A stretch of 35,003 nt of DNA from Candidatus Doudnabacteria bacterium. Its GTDB lineage: Bacteria; Patescibacteriota; Doudnabacteria; UBA920; O2-02-FULL-48-8. A program made the position numbers and the translations under genes. Below, piece by piece: positions 17,158 to 26,136 of this stretch. Within the stretch, counting starts at the first letter, position 1. Each line of letters begins with the position of its first letter. The stretch lies in NCBI GenBank assembly GCA_019659055.1, contig JAIFWV010000006.1, positions 1-35,003 of the forward strand. Direction: 5' to 3'. The notes under the pieces were generated by a model. That model made no database searches. It saw only the letters and a list, made by a program, of their open reading frames with translations, and was not told where the DNA came from.

Positions 17158-18795
17158 TTACTCTTCTGTGACTCGAAAGATTTCTTCGATATCCGTGATC
17201 CCCTCGAGAGCCTTGAGCATCCCATCTTGCGCCATGGTGATCATGCCGTCGATGACCGCCTGCTTCTTTATTTCCGAAGTTGTGGCTTCTTTATGAATCA
17301 AAGCTTCAATTGCATCGTTGACTGTGAAAATCTCATAGACACCAATCCGGCCTTTGTAGCCTAAGCCATTGCACTCCTTACAACCAGGGCTATGGTAGAA
17401 TTTCAGGTCCTTGGGAACTTTGATCTTGGCCGAGGCCGGAATTGCCCGAAGAATCATTTGAACGTGCTCGACAATCCGGGGAGCCGGGGCATAAGTTACT
17501 TTGCAGACTGGGCAAAGCTTCCGCACCAATCTTTGCGCGATGATGGCGTTGATCGCCGGAGCCAAGACAAAGGATTTTACGCCCAGATCGAGCATACGCG
17601 GAATAGCGCCAGCCGCATCGTTGGTATGGAGCGTTGAGAGCACAATGTGACCAGTGAGTGCGGCTTGGGATGCCGTTTCGGCAGTCTCGAGGTCGCGCAT
17701 TTCGCCGACCATGACTATATCCGGATCTTGGCGGAGAATCGAGCGCAGGGCATCGGCAAAGGTCAGGCCAGTGGTGCCGCCGACGGGAGTTTGAGTGATT
17801 CCATCGATTTTATATTCGACCGGATCTTCAATCGTAATAATTTTTACCCCCGGCTCATTAAGCTTGTTGAGAATCGCATAAAGTGTGGTGGTTTTGCCCG
17901 ACCCAGTCGGACCGGTGGTCAAAATCATGCCGTTGGGTTTCTGAATTTCTTTGAGCAGTCGTTCCTGCGCGTAGCCGATAATCCCCAGCTCTTCAAATTT
18001 CAGAGCTCCCTTATCCTGCCGCAAGATACGCATGACTATGGACTCGCCGAAGGCCGACGGCAGCACCGAGACGCGGACATCCACATGCTGATTGCCGGCA
18101 TTGAGGCTGAAACTGCCGTCCTGCGGCTGTGAGGTGACATTGAGTTTGAGTTTGGAGAGAATTTTGATGCGGGACACCAACTGATGGTGCGCCTCGAGAT
18201 TCAGATTGGCCGCATCCTGCAGGACGCCGTCCAGACGTAAGCGGATTTTTATGCCGTTGGCCTCAGGCTCGATGTGAACGTCAGAAGCATTTACCGACAA
18301 AGCGTCAGAAAGCAGAACCTCAATCATTTCCGTCACCGAAATCCCAGAAAGCTTCACGGAGAGGTCCTTCAGCGACTCGATTTTGTATCCGGGATTGGCC
18401 GCGATTTTGAGTTCGGAAGTCTTGGGGGCAATTTTGACCAGTTTGGAATACAAAGTCAAAGCATGTTCGTAACTGGATTCCGAGATAAGGTAAACTTCCA
18501 CAAAAAAACTTTGGTCTTTGAGTCCTTTGACCACTTGGTCGATGCCGTCCCCTGGCTCGCAGACACCGATTTTCACATTTCGGCCTTCTTTATAAAAAAC
18601 AACTGCGTGTAAATTCTGGGCCTGTTCCAGTGGTAGCAAATTCAAAGCCGCCGTATCAATCGGGAACCCGTAAAGACTGATATATGCGAGTTTAAGGTTT
18701 TTGGCTTTTCTTTGAGTTTCTTCTTCTTCGAATTTGCGATCAAGTTCCGAATAAACCTGTTTTAAGCGTGTTGAGCGATCAATCGGATTTATCAT
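17158..18795 (-). CDS. GspE/PilB-family type II/IV pilus assembly ATPase
   Basis: GPTGSGKTTTLYAIL, Asp box EDPVEYKIDGITQTPV, RQDPDIVMVGEMRDLETAETA, CPVC...CKEC zinc motif. Confidence 0.95.
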   Translation of the reverse strand: MINPIDRSTRLKQVYSELDRKFEEEETQRKAKNLKLAYISLYGFPIDTAALNLLPLEQAQNLHAVVFYKEGRNVKIGVCEPGDGIDQVVKGLKDQSFFVEVYLISESSYEHALTLYSKLVKIAPKTSELKIAANPGYKIESLKDLSVKLSGISVTEMIEVLLSDALSVNASDVHIEPEANGIKIRLRLDGVLQDAANLNLEAHHQLVSRIKILSKLKLNVTSQPQDGSFSLNAGNQHVDVRVSVLPSAFGESIVMRILRQDKGALKFEELGIIGYAQERLLKEIQKPNGMILTTGPTGSGKTTTLYAILNKLNEPGVKIITIEDPVEYKIDGITQTPVGGTTGLTFADALRSILRQDPDIVMVGEMRDLETAETASQAALTGHIVLSTLHTNDAAGAIPRMLDLGVKSFVLAPAINAIIAQRLVRKLCPVCKVTYAPAPRIVEHVQMILRAIPASAKIKVPKDLKFYHSPGCKECNGLGYKGRIGVYEIFTVNDAIEALIHKEATTSEIKKQAVIDGMITMAQDGMLKALEGITDIEEIFRVTEE

Positions 18796-18812
18796 TACCT
18801 ACATTATACCAA

Positions 18813-19955
18813 TTATCCCTGGTATTTAGCTAATTCCAGACGGACTGCGGTAACAATTTCACTTTCGACGGCTGCCAAAGGCTTTGGGACGGTAAACTTC
18901 GCGACATTCTGAGGCTGTGACTGCGGGTGATACGCCGCAAAAAGACTAAATAGATCCAAGGGGTTCGATGCCACAGCATAAACCCCTGTGCTTTGGGCGT
19001 CTTTCTCGACGAAAAATAAAAAGTGCTTGGCGAACGAAAGCTGCTGCGTCATTTCGTAGATGATCTCATCAACATCGGAACTTTGGGCATTGGAGCGTTC
19101 GATATCCTGCTGGGAGATAGCCGAATAAACCAGCGGGTTCTGCAGATCCTGTTTGAGCCGCGCTAAAACCCGGCCCCACAAATGGAGAAGGCCAAAGCTC
19201 TTAGACCGATAGAGCTGAGAGATTATTTCCTGCTGTTTGGCGCCATAATTTACAAGCTTTGAGGCTTTGACGAAAACTTGCGGCGAAGTCTTCTGAGTCT
19301 GAAAACTATTGGTCTGATAAATAAGTCCGGCCAGCAACAATGTCGCGATGGTTTCGTCTATACCATTAGGATCTAGGTTCTCGAGTAGATCAAACGTGCT
19401 CTCCGAGACTGCCGAGTGAATCAGGTTGACCCAGTTGATCTGGCCATAATTTTCATTACTCGATTTGTAGTCAATATTGATAATTGGCGTTTGGAAAAAC
19501 AACTCTGCGTGTTTGGAGTAGAATTCCCCGAGGGATTCGAGGTTGCTTACGCCCAAGCTAACGATAAGGTCAAAAGGGTAAACCGAAGTTTTAACCGCGA
19601 TGTCCTGAGCTTCAAATTGTCCAGACTTGGGACTCAGATAAATTTTCAGAACCTGGTCCTGTTTTTGATAAGAGACCTCCGCAAGCTCGGTATGGGCCAA
19701 GGTCACTTCTACAACCGAAGTTTTCCGGATCTGATCTTCGTGCAAGATTTCAGTCACTGTCGGCAGAAAATTGAGCTTGGCAACCAAGGGTGTCGGCGAA
19801 ACCACCCGGCACTGCTTGCCTGATTTCTTGAGGAACTCCTTCAAAGCCAATCCGGCGGCAATGCTGTCGAGATCACTGCCTGAGGAAACCACCACCAATA
19901 TGTTATTGGCGGAGTTCAATTGATTAACTGTTTGGGGGGTAATTTCGTTTGCCAT
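18813..19955 (-). CDS. DHH/RecJ-like phosphoesterase-fold protein with degenerate catalytic motifs
   Basis: ILVVVSSGSDLDSIAAGLALKEFLKKSG (motif I-like) and IINIDYKSSNENYGQINW (DHH motif region reading DYK). Confidence 0.7.
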   Translation of the reverse strand: MANEITPQTVNQLNSANNILVVVSSGSDLDSIAAGLALKEFLKKSGKQCRVVSPTPLVAKLNFLPTVTEILHEDQIRKTSVVEVTLAHTELAEVSYQKQDQVLKIYLSPKSGQFEAQDIAVKTSVYPFDLIVSLGVSNLESLGEFYSKHAELFFQTPIINIDYKSSNENYGQINWVNLIHSAVSESTFDLLENLDPNGIDETIATLLLAGLIYQTNSFQTQKTSPQVFVKASKLVNYGAKQQEIISQLYRSKSFGLLHLWGRVLARLKQDLQNPLVYSAISQQDIERSNAQSSDVDEIIYEMTQQLSFAKHFLFFVEKDAQSTGVYAVASNPLDLFSLFAAYHPQSQPQNVAKFTVPKPLAAVESEIVTAVRLELAKYQG

Positions 19956-20021
19956 AAATCTAAGTAATATAATGATTCAAGGCCAGGTTGTCAATTAATC
20001 GGAAAATGTTAATATAAAGGC

Positions 20022-20453
20022 ATGAGAAAGTTCAAAAACCTGAACCGAGCGCAGGTGAAGAAACTGGCATCAGGCCTGGCCAAAAAATATTCCGGCAAAG
20101 ATGTGGTAATTGGGCTCGTCGGTGAGCTGGGTGCGGGCAAAACCACATTTACTAAGGATTTTGGGTCTTTTTTGGGAATAAAAAAAATAAAAAGCCCAAC
20201 CTTCATTATCGGCAGTACCTACCCGCTCAAAAACCAGACCCTTTATCATTATGATTTTTATCGGCTCTCTGACTCAAAACAACTCCGACCACTCGGCTTT
20301 GAAGAAATCTTTAAATCCAAAAACCGAATCGTACTCATAGAATGGGTCGATAAGTTTCCAAAAATTGCACAAGTTTGCGACCTCATTATCAATCTCAAAC
20401 CGAGCGGAAAAAATTTACGCCATGTTACTCTCGAAACTCGCAATTCCAAATAG
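20022..20453 (+). CDS. tsaE: tRNA t6A biosynthesis ATPase TsaE
   Basis: LVGELGAGKTTFTKDFGSFLGI, SPTFIIGSTY, LYHYDFYRL, LIEWVDKFP. Confidence 0.95.
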   Translation: MRKFKNLNRAQVKKLASGLAKKYSGKDVVIGLVGELGAGKTTFTKDFGSFLGIKKIKSPTFIIGSTYPLKNQTLYHYDFYRLSDSKQLRPLGFEEIFKSKNRIVLIEWVDKFPKIAQVCDLIINLKPSGKNLRHVTLETRNSK

Positions 20454-21639
20454 CAAGGCCCCTAAACAAATTATGTTTGTAATTTGTCTTTTGGGCATTG
20501 GACTTTATGCGAAGGTCGCGTTTGCGGCTTCCATTATTTACGGTGAAAAGTCTTGGACTGTCACACCCATAGTTTCCACTCAGTTCCAAGCTTCCAATGT
20601 CAACGGGGCGGATATCGCAGGCGCCAGCCGCCACATATTACTCGGCAAATCTCTGGAATCGCCGGTTAAAATTTTTGACCCGCAAACCTTAGCTTCTCTG
20701 CAAGCGATTACCGAAGAAGTAACCCAGCCCGTGGTCAACGCTCAGCTTGAGATCAAGGATGGCTGGGCGACGACCTTTATCCCCGACCAAAATGGCCTGG
20801 CCATAGATTTAAACTGGCTGGCCCAAATGTTCGGATCCGAAGGAGTCGCGGGGATCAACCTCCCGGTCTTGGTTTCGGAGCCCAGCGTAAAACTTGCTGA
20901 ATTGAACGATATGGGAATCAATGAGCTTGTCGCCCGCGGCGAATCGGACTTCTCCGGTTCGACCAAAAACCGAATTGTGAACGTCACGGTCGGCTCCGGC
21001 AAATACAACGGCCTTATTCTCAAGCCAGGGGAAGAGTTTAGCTTCAATAAATTCCTGGGCGAAGTCGATGCTGAGCACGGATTCAAGCCAGAGCTTGTTA
21101 TCAAAGCCACCGGAGTTACTCCTGAATTTGGCGGGGGCTTGTGCCAAGTCTCAAGCACGATGTTTCGGGCCGCTATGAATGCCGGGTTCCCGATTACTGC
21201 CCGGCGCAATCATTCCTTTGCCGTCCATTATTATTTTCCGCAGGGCACCGACGCCACTATCTACCCCGGCGTCCAAGACATGAAGTACATCAATAATCTC
21301 AAAACCCCTGTTCTCATTCACACCCACATGGATTTGGCGCACACCAAACTTTATTTCGATATCTATGGCACCAAGGATGATCGCGTAGTGACATTCGAAG
21401 GTCCGGTGCAATACGACCGGCAGACCAACGGCGCCCTGAAGGCGACCTGGACCCGGCACGTCACTCTCAACGGAGAAACCACAACCCAGACTTTCAACAG
21501 TACTTACCAACCGCCGGCTTTGTTCCAAAAACAGCAGACAACAGTGGCCTCAACGCCCAATCCTCAAGCCGAAAGCACCCCGGCCAATTCCTCGACTACG
21601 CCCACACCAGATACTACGAAAGCCCAACCCACAACTTAA
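20422..21639 (+). CDS. VanW-family secreted/membrane-anchored protein
   Basis: ILKPGEEFSFNKFLGEV...PEFGGGLCQVSSTMFRAAMNAGFPITARRNHSFAVHYYFPQGTDATIY; N-terminal signal peptide; start trimmed from 20365 (M20 or M37 likelier). Confidence 0.9.
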   Translation: MLLSKLAIPNSKAPKQIMFVICLLGIGLYAKVAFAASIIYGEKSWTVTPIVSTQFQASNVNGADIAGASRHILLGKSLESPVKIFDPQTLASLQAITEEVTQPVVNAQLEIKDGWATTFIPDQNGLAIDLNWLAQMFGSEGVAGINLPVLVSEPSVKLAELNDMGINELVARGESDFSGSTKNRIVNVTVGSGKYNGLILKPGEEFSFNKFLGEVDAEHGFKPELVIKATGVTPEFGGGLCQVSSTMFRAAMNAGFPITARRNHSFAVHYYFPQGTDATIYPGVQDMKYINNLKTPVLIHTHMDLAHTKLYFDIYGTKDDRVVTFEGPVQYDRQTNGALKATWTRHVTLNGETTTQTFNSTYQPPALFQKQQTTVASTPNPQAESTPANSSTTPTPDTTKAQPTT

Positions 21640-21642
21640 ATT

Positions 21643-22680
21643 ATGATTACCACCAACGACAACGAAATCAATCTCGCCAGCCCTCAGGCCGATGTATCGG
21701 AGACGTTATTTGAAGCGACCCTCCGGCCGCAAGCACTTGTGGATTACGTCGGCCAGAGTAAAATCAAAACCAATCTCAAAATCCTCATCGATGCCGCCAC
21801 TGGCCGGAAGGAAGCCCTGGAACATATCCTGCTTTATGGCCCGCCAGGATTGGGGAAAACGACTCTGGCGCACATCATCGCGCGCGAGGTCGGATCGAGT
21901 ATCAAAATCACCTCGGGCCCAGCTATTGAGAAGGCCGGCGACCTGGCTGCTCTGCTGACCAATCTCCAGGAAAACGATATTTTGTTTATCGACGAGATCC
22001 ATAGACTCAACAAAGTCGTGGAAGAAATCCTCTACCCGGCCATGGAAGACTACGCTCTTGATATCATCCTCGGCAAAGGCGCCGGGGCGAAAGCTGTCCG
22101 CATTGATCTTCCAAAATTCACCCTCATTGGCGCCACGACCCGGGTCGGATTGCTTTCCGCACCCCTCCGGGATCGGTTTGGTATGACTTATCGTTTGGAT
22201 TTCTACGAAGAAGATGAGATCGAAAAGATTTTGGAGCGTGCCGCCAGAATTCTCAAAATCGAAATCGACAATCACGGAAAAAAAGAGATCGCCGCCCGGT
22301 CGCGCCGCACGCCGCGTATCGCCAACCGGTTGCTTAAACGCGTCCGTGACTATGCCCAGGTCAAAGGTTCGGGCAATATCGACCGCGAGGCGGCGGCCGC
22401 GGCTCTGGCCATGCTTGAAGTCGACCAGCTCGGGCTGGATTCCTCCGACCGGATGATTTTGGAAACCCTTATCGACAAGTTCGCCGGCGGCCCAGTGGGA
22501 ATTTCTTCCCTGGCCGCAGCCACTTCCGAGGACCCAGGAACAATCGAAGACATCTACGAACCATTCCTTCTGCGCCTGGGGCTTTTGAACCGCACCCCCA
22601 AAGGCCGCGTGGCCACTCCGGCCGCCTACGATCATCTCAAACGACCCAAACCAAAATTTGAAAATCAAACCCTGCTCTAA
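21643..22680 (+). CDS. ruvB: Holliday junction helicase RuvB
   Basis: [73 protein letters not shown]. Confidence 0.98.
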   Translation: MITTNDNEINLASPQADVSETLFEATLRPQALVDYVGQSKIKTNLKILIDAATGRKEALEHILLYGPPGLGKTTLAHIIAREVGSSIKITSGPAIEKAGDLAALLTNLQENDILFIDEIHRLNKVVEEILYPAMEDYALDIILGKGAGAKAVRIDLPKFTLIGATTRVGLLSAPLRDRFGMTYRLDFYEEDEIEKILERAARILKIEIDNHGKKEIAARSRRTPRIANRLLKRVRDYAQVKGSGNIDREAAAAALAMLEVDQLGLDSSDRMILETLIDKFAGGPVGISSLAAATSEDPGTIEDIYEPFLLRLGLLNRTPKGRVATPAAYDHLKRPKPKFENQTLL

Positions 22681-22892
22681 TGCCTCTTACTTTCCACCTC
22701 CCAGTCAACACAATCTCTTTAGTTTTATTTCTCATCGCCCTGCTCCTGGTGATATTTTATAGCGCGCTCACAATTTATTCCCTGCTTCACTTTGGTAAAT
22801 CCAGAATCGTTGGGGCGATTGTCTCAGCAACCTATATTGTTTTAACTCTAGCGCTCTTATTGGACGCGTTTTTTAATCTCAGGTCTTTATAA
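22680..22892 (+). CDS. small two-TM membrane protein
   Basis: 70 aa, TAATG coupling with ruvB, two hydrophobic segments. Confidence 0.6.
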   Translation: MPLTFHLPVNTISLVLFLIALLLVIFYSALTIYSLLHFGKSRIVGAIVSATYIVLTLALLLDAFFNLRSL

Positions 22893-22894
22893 CC

Positions 22895-23431
22895 ATGTCC
22901 TACTTCCAACGAAAATATATTTTCCCCGGCCAGCAAGAAAATGAGAAAGTCTGTTTAATTATCCGCCAGCACTGGATAGTTTTGGCAGGCCAGATGCTGT
23001 TTGCAGTATTGTTTGTGGCGATTTATTTCATTGTAAGTTATGTTTTAAACACCTATTTGCCTAAGGATTTACTCACGCGTTACGGAAACGTGGTTGGGTT
23101 AGCAAAAGATTTATACCTCATCTTCCTTCTGCTTGGGATATTCCTGGCTTGGGTTATTTATTATCTCAACGTCCAGATCGTCACCAATCAGCGCGTGGTC
23201 GATATTACCCAAAATGGCCTGCTCCAACACACGGTCTCCGAACTTGAGCTCTCCCATATCGAAGATGTTACCACCGAGGTCAAGGGTTTTCTCCCGACCA
23301 TGTTTAACTACGGCGATGTCTATATCCAGACTGCGGCCGAGAAGGAGCGCTTTGTGTTCTCACACATATCCCGTCCCGCCGACGTCCAGAAACTCATCCT
23401 TGACCTTTACGAACAGCTCCCGAAGCAATAA
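22895..23431 (+). CDS. membrane-anchored bacterial PH (bPH2-like) domain protein
   Basis: two TM segments followed by TNQRVVDITQNGLLQHTVSELELSHIEDVTTEVKGFLPTMFNYGDVYIQTAAE. Confidence 0.75.
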   Translation: MSYFQRKYIFPGQQENEKVCLIIRQHWIVLAGQMLFAVLFVAIYFIVSYVLNTYLPKDLLTRYGNVVGLAKDLYLIFLLLGIFLAWVIYYLNVQIVTNQRVVDITQNGLLQHTVSELELSHIEDVTTEVKGFLPTMFNYGDVYIQTAAEKERFVFSHISRPADVQKLILDLYEQLPKQ

Positions 23432-23464
23432 TTCAACGGCTCAGACGGGGTCTGAGGCGTTAAA

Positions 23465-23491
23465 AAACCGCCATACTATTTGGCGGTTTTG
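23465..23491. terminator. bidirectional terminator overlapping recF 3' end
   Basis: AAAACCGCCA-TACTATT-TGGCGGTTTT. Confidence 0.75.
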
Positions 23492-24543
23492 ATTTGGTCG
23501 CTTTCGATATTCAAGATCTTGATATCACCCTCAAATTTCGGCAGATGATGCTCTTCGGTCGTGGTGATAAATATCTGGTGCCCTGAGAGACTTGAAATAA
23601 GTTTACTGCGCCGGGTTTCATCGAGCTCCGAGAAAACGTCATCAAGTAAAATTATGGTCTTATGCTTGTGTGCATCTAGGTACTTGGCCTGGAGGAGCTT
23701 GAGGGCTAGTATTTGGGCCCGCAGTTCCCCACGGGATGAGTTGTAAATGTTTTCTTTGCCATCTTTTTCTACGATAAAGTCGTCGCGATGCGGCCCGTAG
23801 AGATTCTGGCCAGAGCGGATTTCGGCTTCATGGTATTTCGCTAATTTTTCCAGGAACTCGTCTGTCGTTTCAGCCTCGATCCCTTTATAAACAATGAAGA
23901 GGTGGCTTTGAAAATCAGACAGATCCGCATAGACCTGATTGAGGCTGTTGTTTAGAAACTGAGTAAATTGTTTGCGCGCTCGGTTGATGCTGATTGAAAC
24001 TCGTGCCAGTTCCTGGTTCCAGATCTCGAGGTCGCTCCGTTGCGCACGACCCTCAAGAATTTGTCCGAAGAGCGCGGATTTTTGCTTGAGGACATGCTCT
24101 AGTGTTACGATGTCGAGCGCGTATTCCATATTTATCTGGGAGAGGGTCTGGTTGAGAAACTTCCGGCGTAAGGAAGGCCCGAGGTCAAACATATTTAGGT
24201 CCTGTGGGACAAATAGCACTGTCGAAAATGTTTTCCAGTTGAGTTTGCGAATTTTTTGTTCGTCTATTTTATATTGCCTGGCCACTCGCGGCATGAGCTG
24301 AGTAATGATTTCAAGTTTCCTGGAATCATAGACTGCCTCAATTTTAAAATAATCTTCTTGCGATTTCACAAGAAGATTATCGGGCGCTCGGAACGACTTT
24401 AGGCGGGAGAGGTAATAAATGCTTTCCAAAAAATTAGTTTTCCCAGAAGCATTTGGTCCCAGAATCAAAACCAGATCCGCGCCCACGTTCGCTCCCGCCT
24501 CTGTGTAGTTTCGAAAATTAATCAAAGAAACTTTAGTCAACAT
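23476..24543 (-). CDS. recF: DNA replication/repair protein RecF
   Basis: SLINFRNYTEA, LVLILGPNASGKTNFLESIYYLS, LYGPHRDDF, SRGELRAQILALKLLQAKYL, ILLDDVFSELDETR. Confidence 0.96.
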   Translation of the reverse strand: MLTKVSLINFRNYTEAGANVGADLVLILGPNASGKTNFLESIYYLSRLKSFRAPDNLLVKSQEDYFKIEAVYDSRKLEIITQLMPRVARQYKIDEQKIRKLNWKTFSTVLFVPQDLNMFDLGPSLRRKFLNQTLSQINMEYALDIVTLEHVLKQKSALFGQILEGRAQRSDLEIWNQELARVSISINRARKQFTQFLNNSLNQVYADLSDFQSHLFIVYKGIEAETTDEFLEKLAKYHEAEIRSGQNLYGPHRDDFIVEKDGKENIYNSSRGELRAQILALKLLQAKYLDAHKHKTIILLDDVFSELDETRRSKLISSLSGHQIFITTTEEHHLPKFEGDIKILNIESDQIKTAK

Positions 24544-24571
24544 GGATTGGTAATATTTTTGTTAAGTTAAT

Positions 24572-24624
24572 TTCCCTAACCCCTCACCCGGCCTTCGGCC
24601 ACCCTCTCCCGTGAGGAGAGGGAA
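24572..24624. repeat. nested inverted repeat module (CCCTCACCC-GGCCTTCGGCC-ACCCTCTCCC)
   Basis: TTCCCT...CCTCAC...GGCC TTC GGCC...GTGAGG..AGGGAA. Confidence 0.65.
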
Positions 24625-24676
24625 GAACCAAACTGCAGCCTGTTGTGCCTCATGCGAGCATTGGAAAACATTTGGT

Positions 24677-24761
24677 CAGAATTCGACGCGAGCAAGGCTG
24701 GGTAAGCGTTCGCAGCGTCGATTAGACTCTGCGAACACGCCGCAGCGAGCTAAGAATTCTG
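24677..24761. repeat. structured stem-loop module
   Basis: CAGAATTC ... GCGTTCGCAG-N13-CTGCGAACACGC ... GAATTCTG. Confidence 0.6.
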
Positions 24762-24791
24762 GCAAATTTTTCCAGCTCGCGACTTTTTTGC

Positions 24792-24817
24792 GCTACTTTT
24801 TTCTAGAAAAAAGTAGC
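24792..24817. repeat. perfect 26-bp palindrome abutting the dnaN stop codon
   Basis: GCTACTTTTTTCTAGAAAAAAGTAGC. Confidence 0.85.
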
Positions 24818-25914
24818 TAAACCTTTATCGGCATGACTATATACAAATAGTTGTCGCGCTTCTCGGGAACCAGCATCGCCGGCGAAGCATCCGAGATCAT
24901 CTTGAGCACAACATTGGCTTCGGTCAGATTATTTAAGCAGTCTAGGAGATAGCGGAAGTTAAAGATGGCATTGTTGGCAATTCCAGAAACCTTGCCTTTG
25001 ACCAAAGCCTCGTTTTCTCCGGCCGCGGCCGAAGAGGCGCTGACCTTAATTACCCCATCTTCGGAAACCTCCAGATGGATGTTGTTGGTATCTGGCGCAA
25101 ACAAAGCTGTCGCCTTTAAGGCATGGATCAAATCCTCCCGCGGCACTGTGGCTTGAGTTTTAAACTCTTTCGGGATAATCGCCCGGTAATCCGGGTAGGC
25201 CCCGTCAATGAGCCGAGAGATAATCTCAGTTTCGTCGAATTTAAACAAAACTTGTGATTCCGAAAAATAAATTCCAACCTCACCCTTGCCTGTGCCTAAA
25301 ATCTTGTTTAACTCGTTTATGGTCCGGGATGGGATGATTACCTCTTTTGCACTCGTCGCCGGCTCCAGGAGCTGTGCAGTTCGCTCTGCAAGCCTATAGC
25401 GATCGGTGGCCGCTATCCTGAGCTTGTCGGCTTCAAAGGCCATGTAGATTCCTGAGATTTCTGGCTGGGTTTCGTTTATGGCCGCGGCCCAGGTTGTTTC
25501 GGATAAAGCGTCTCTAAACTCCTGGCTGTCGATTTTTGCAAACGGCTCATCCGCAACCTGAGGAATTAACGGAAAATCTTCGGAAGACAAGCCTTTAATA
25601 TTTGTGTGATAATTATCAGCTTCAACATTGAGGGTAGTATCTTTTGAGGTTAAAGTAACTTTTTCCGTGGGGAGATTATTTATATATTCGTTTATTAATC
25701 TAGCAGGAACTGTCAAAGATCCCTCTTCTTCAATTTTTCCGCCAACCCAAGTATTTACTCCAATTTCCAGATTTGTAGAAGATAATTTAATTCGCCCTTG
25801 ATCAGTTTTTACCAAAATATTATTTAAAACCTGCAGGGGATTTCCTACTCCCACTACTCGGCTTACTACAAACAATCCTTTTCTTAAATTTTCTTTAGTA
25901 CATATTAATTTCAT
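24817..25914 (-). CDS. dnaN: DNA polymerase III beta sliding clamp
   Basis: MKLICTKENLRKGLFVVSRVVG...LPTEKVTLTSKDTTLNVEADNYHTNIKGLSSEDFPLIP...ATDRYRLAERT...YLYIVMPIKV. Confidence 0.97.
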   Translation of the reverse strand: MKLICTKENLRKGLFVVSRVVGVGNPLQVLNNILVKTDQGRIKLSSTNLEIGVNTWVGGKIEEEGSLTVPARLINEYINNLPTEKVTLTSKDTTLNVEADNYHTNIKGLSSEDFPLIPQVADEPFAKIDSQEFRDALSETTWAAAINETQPEISGIYMAFEADKLRIAATDRYRLAERTAQLLEPATSAKEVIIPSRTINELNKILGTGKGEVGIYFSESQVLFKFDETEIISRLIDGAYPDYRAIIPKEFKTQATVPREDLIHALKATALFAPDTNNIHLEVSEDGVIKVSASSAAAGENEALVKGKVSGIANNAIFNFRYLLDCLNNLTEANVVLKMISDASPAMLVPEKRDNYLYIVMPIKV

Positions 25915-26136
25915 AAGTCTTTATATAAAAGATAATGATAATAGAACCAGTGGATTTGTTTACAACCGACGAACAACCAATTCTTTACTACTTACTTCTT
26001 TGTATTTTTATCTAATGCTTTGTCTGGATCTTGTGGGTAACAACTTGATAAAAAGATTGGTCCAGTTTTTTAAAAGTTTTACTCAACAGCTCTTCCCTGG
26101 ATCGCCCCACATACAGCCAACAGGTTACCCCCAGCT

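Noticed and set aside
20365-20421. Upstream start of the VanW ORF
   Set aside because: It lies deep inside tsaE and precedes the signal peptide; M20 or M37 is more plausible.
21706-22668. 320-aa ORF antisense to ruvB
   Set aside because: Full overlap with a textbook RuvB; composition is the mirror of ruvB codons with no recognisable domain.
24611-24820. 69-aa ORF MRRGKNQTAACC...FLRYFFLEKSS
   Set aside because: Lies wholly within the hairpin repeat and reads through the palindrome; likely a spurious translation of a repeat.
26103-26135. Additional weak DnaA-box-like strings (e.g. TTACCCCCA)
   Set aside because: Two or more mismatches to TTATNCACA; not distinguishable from chance.
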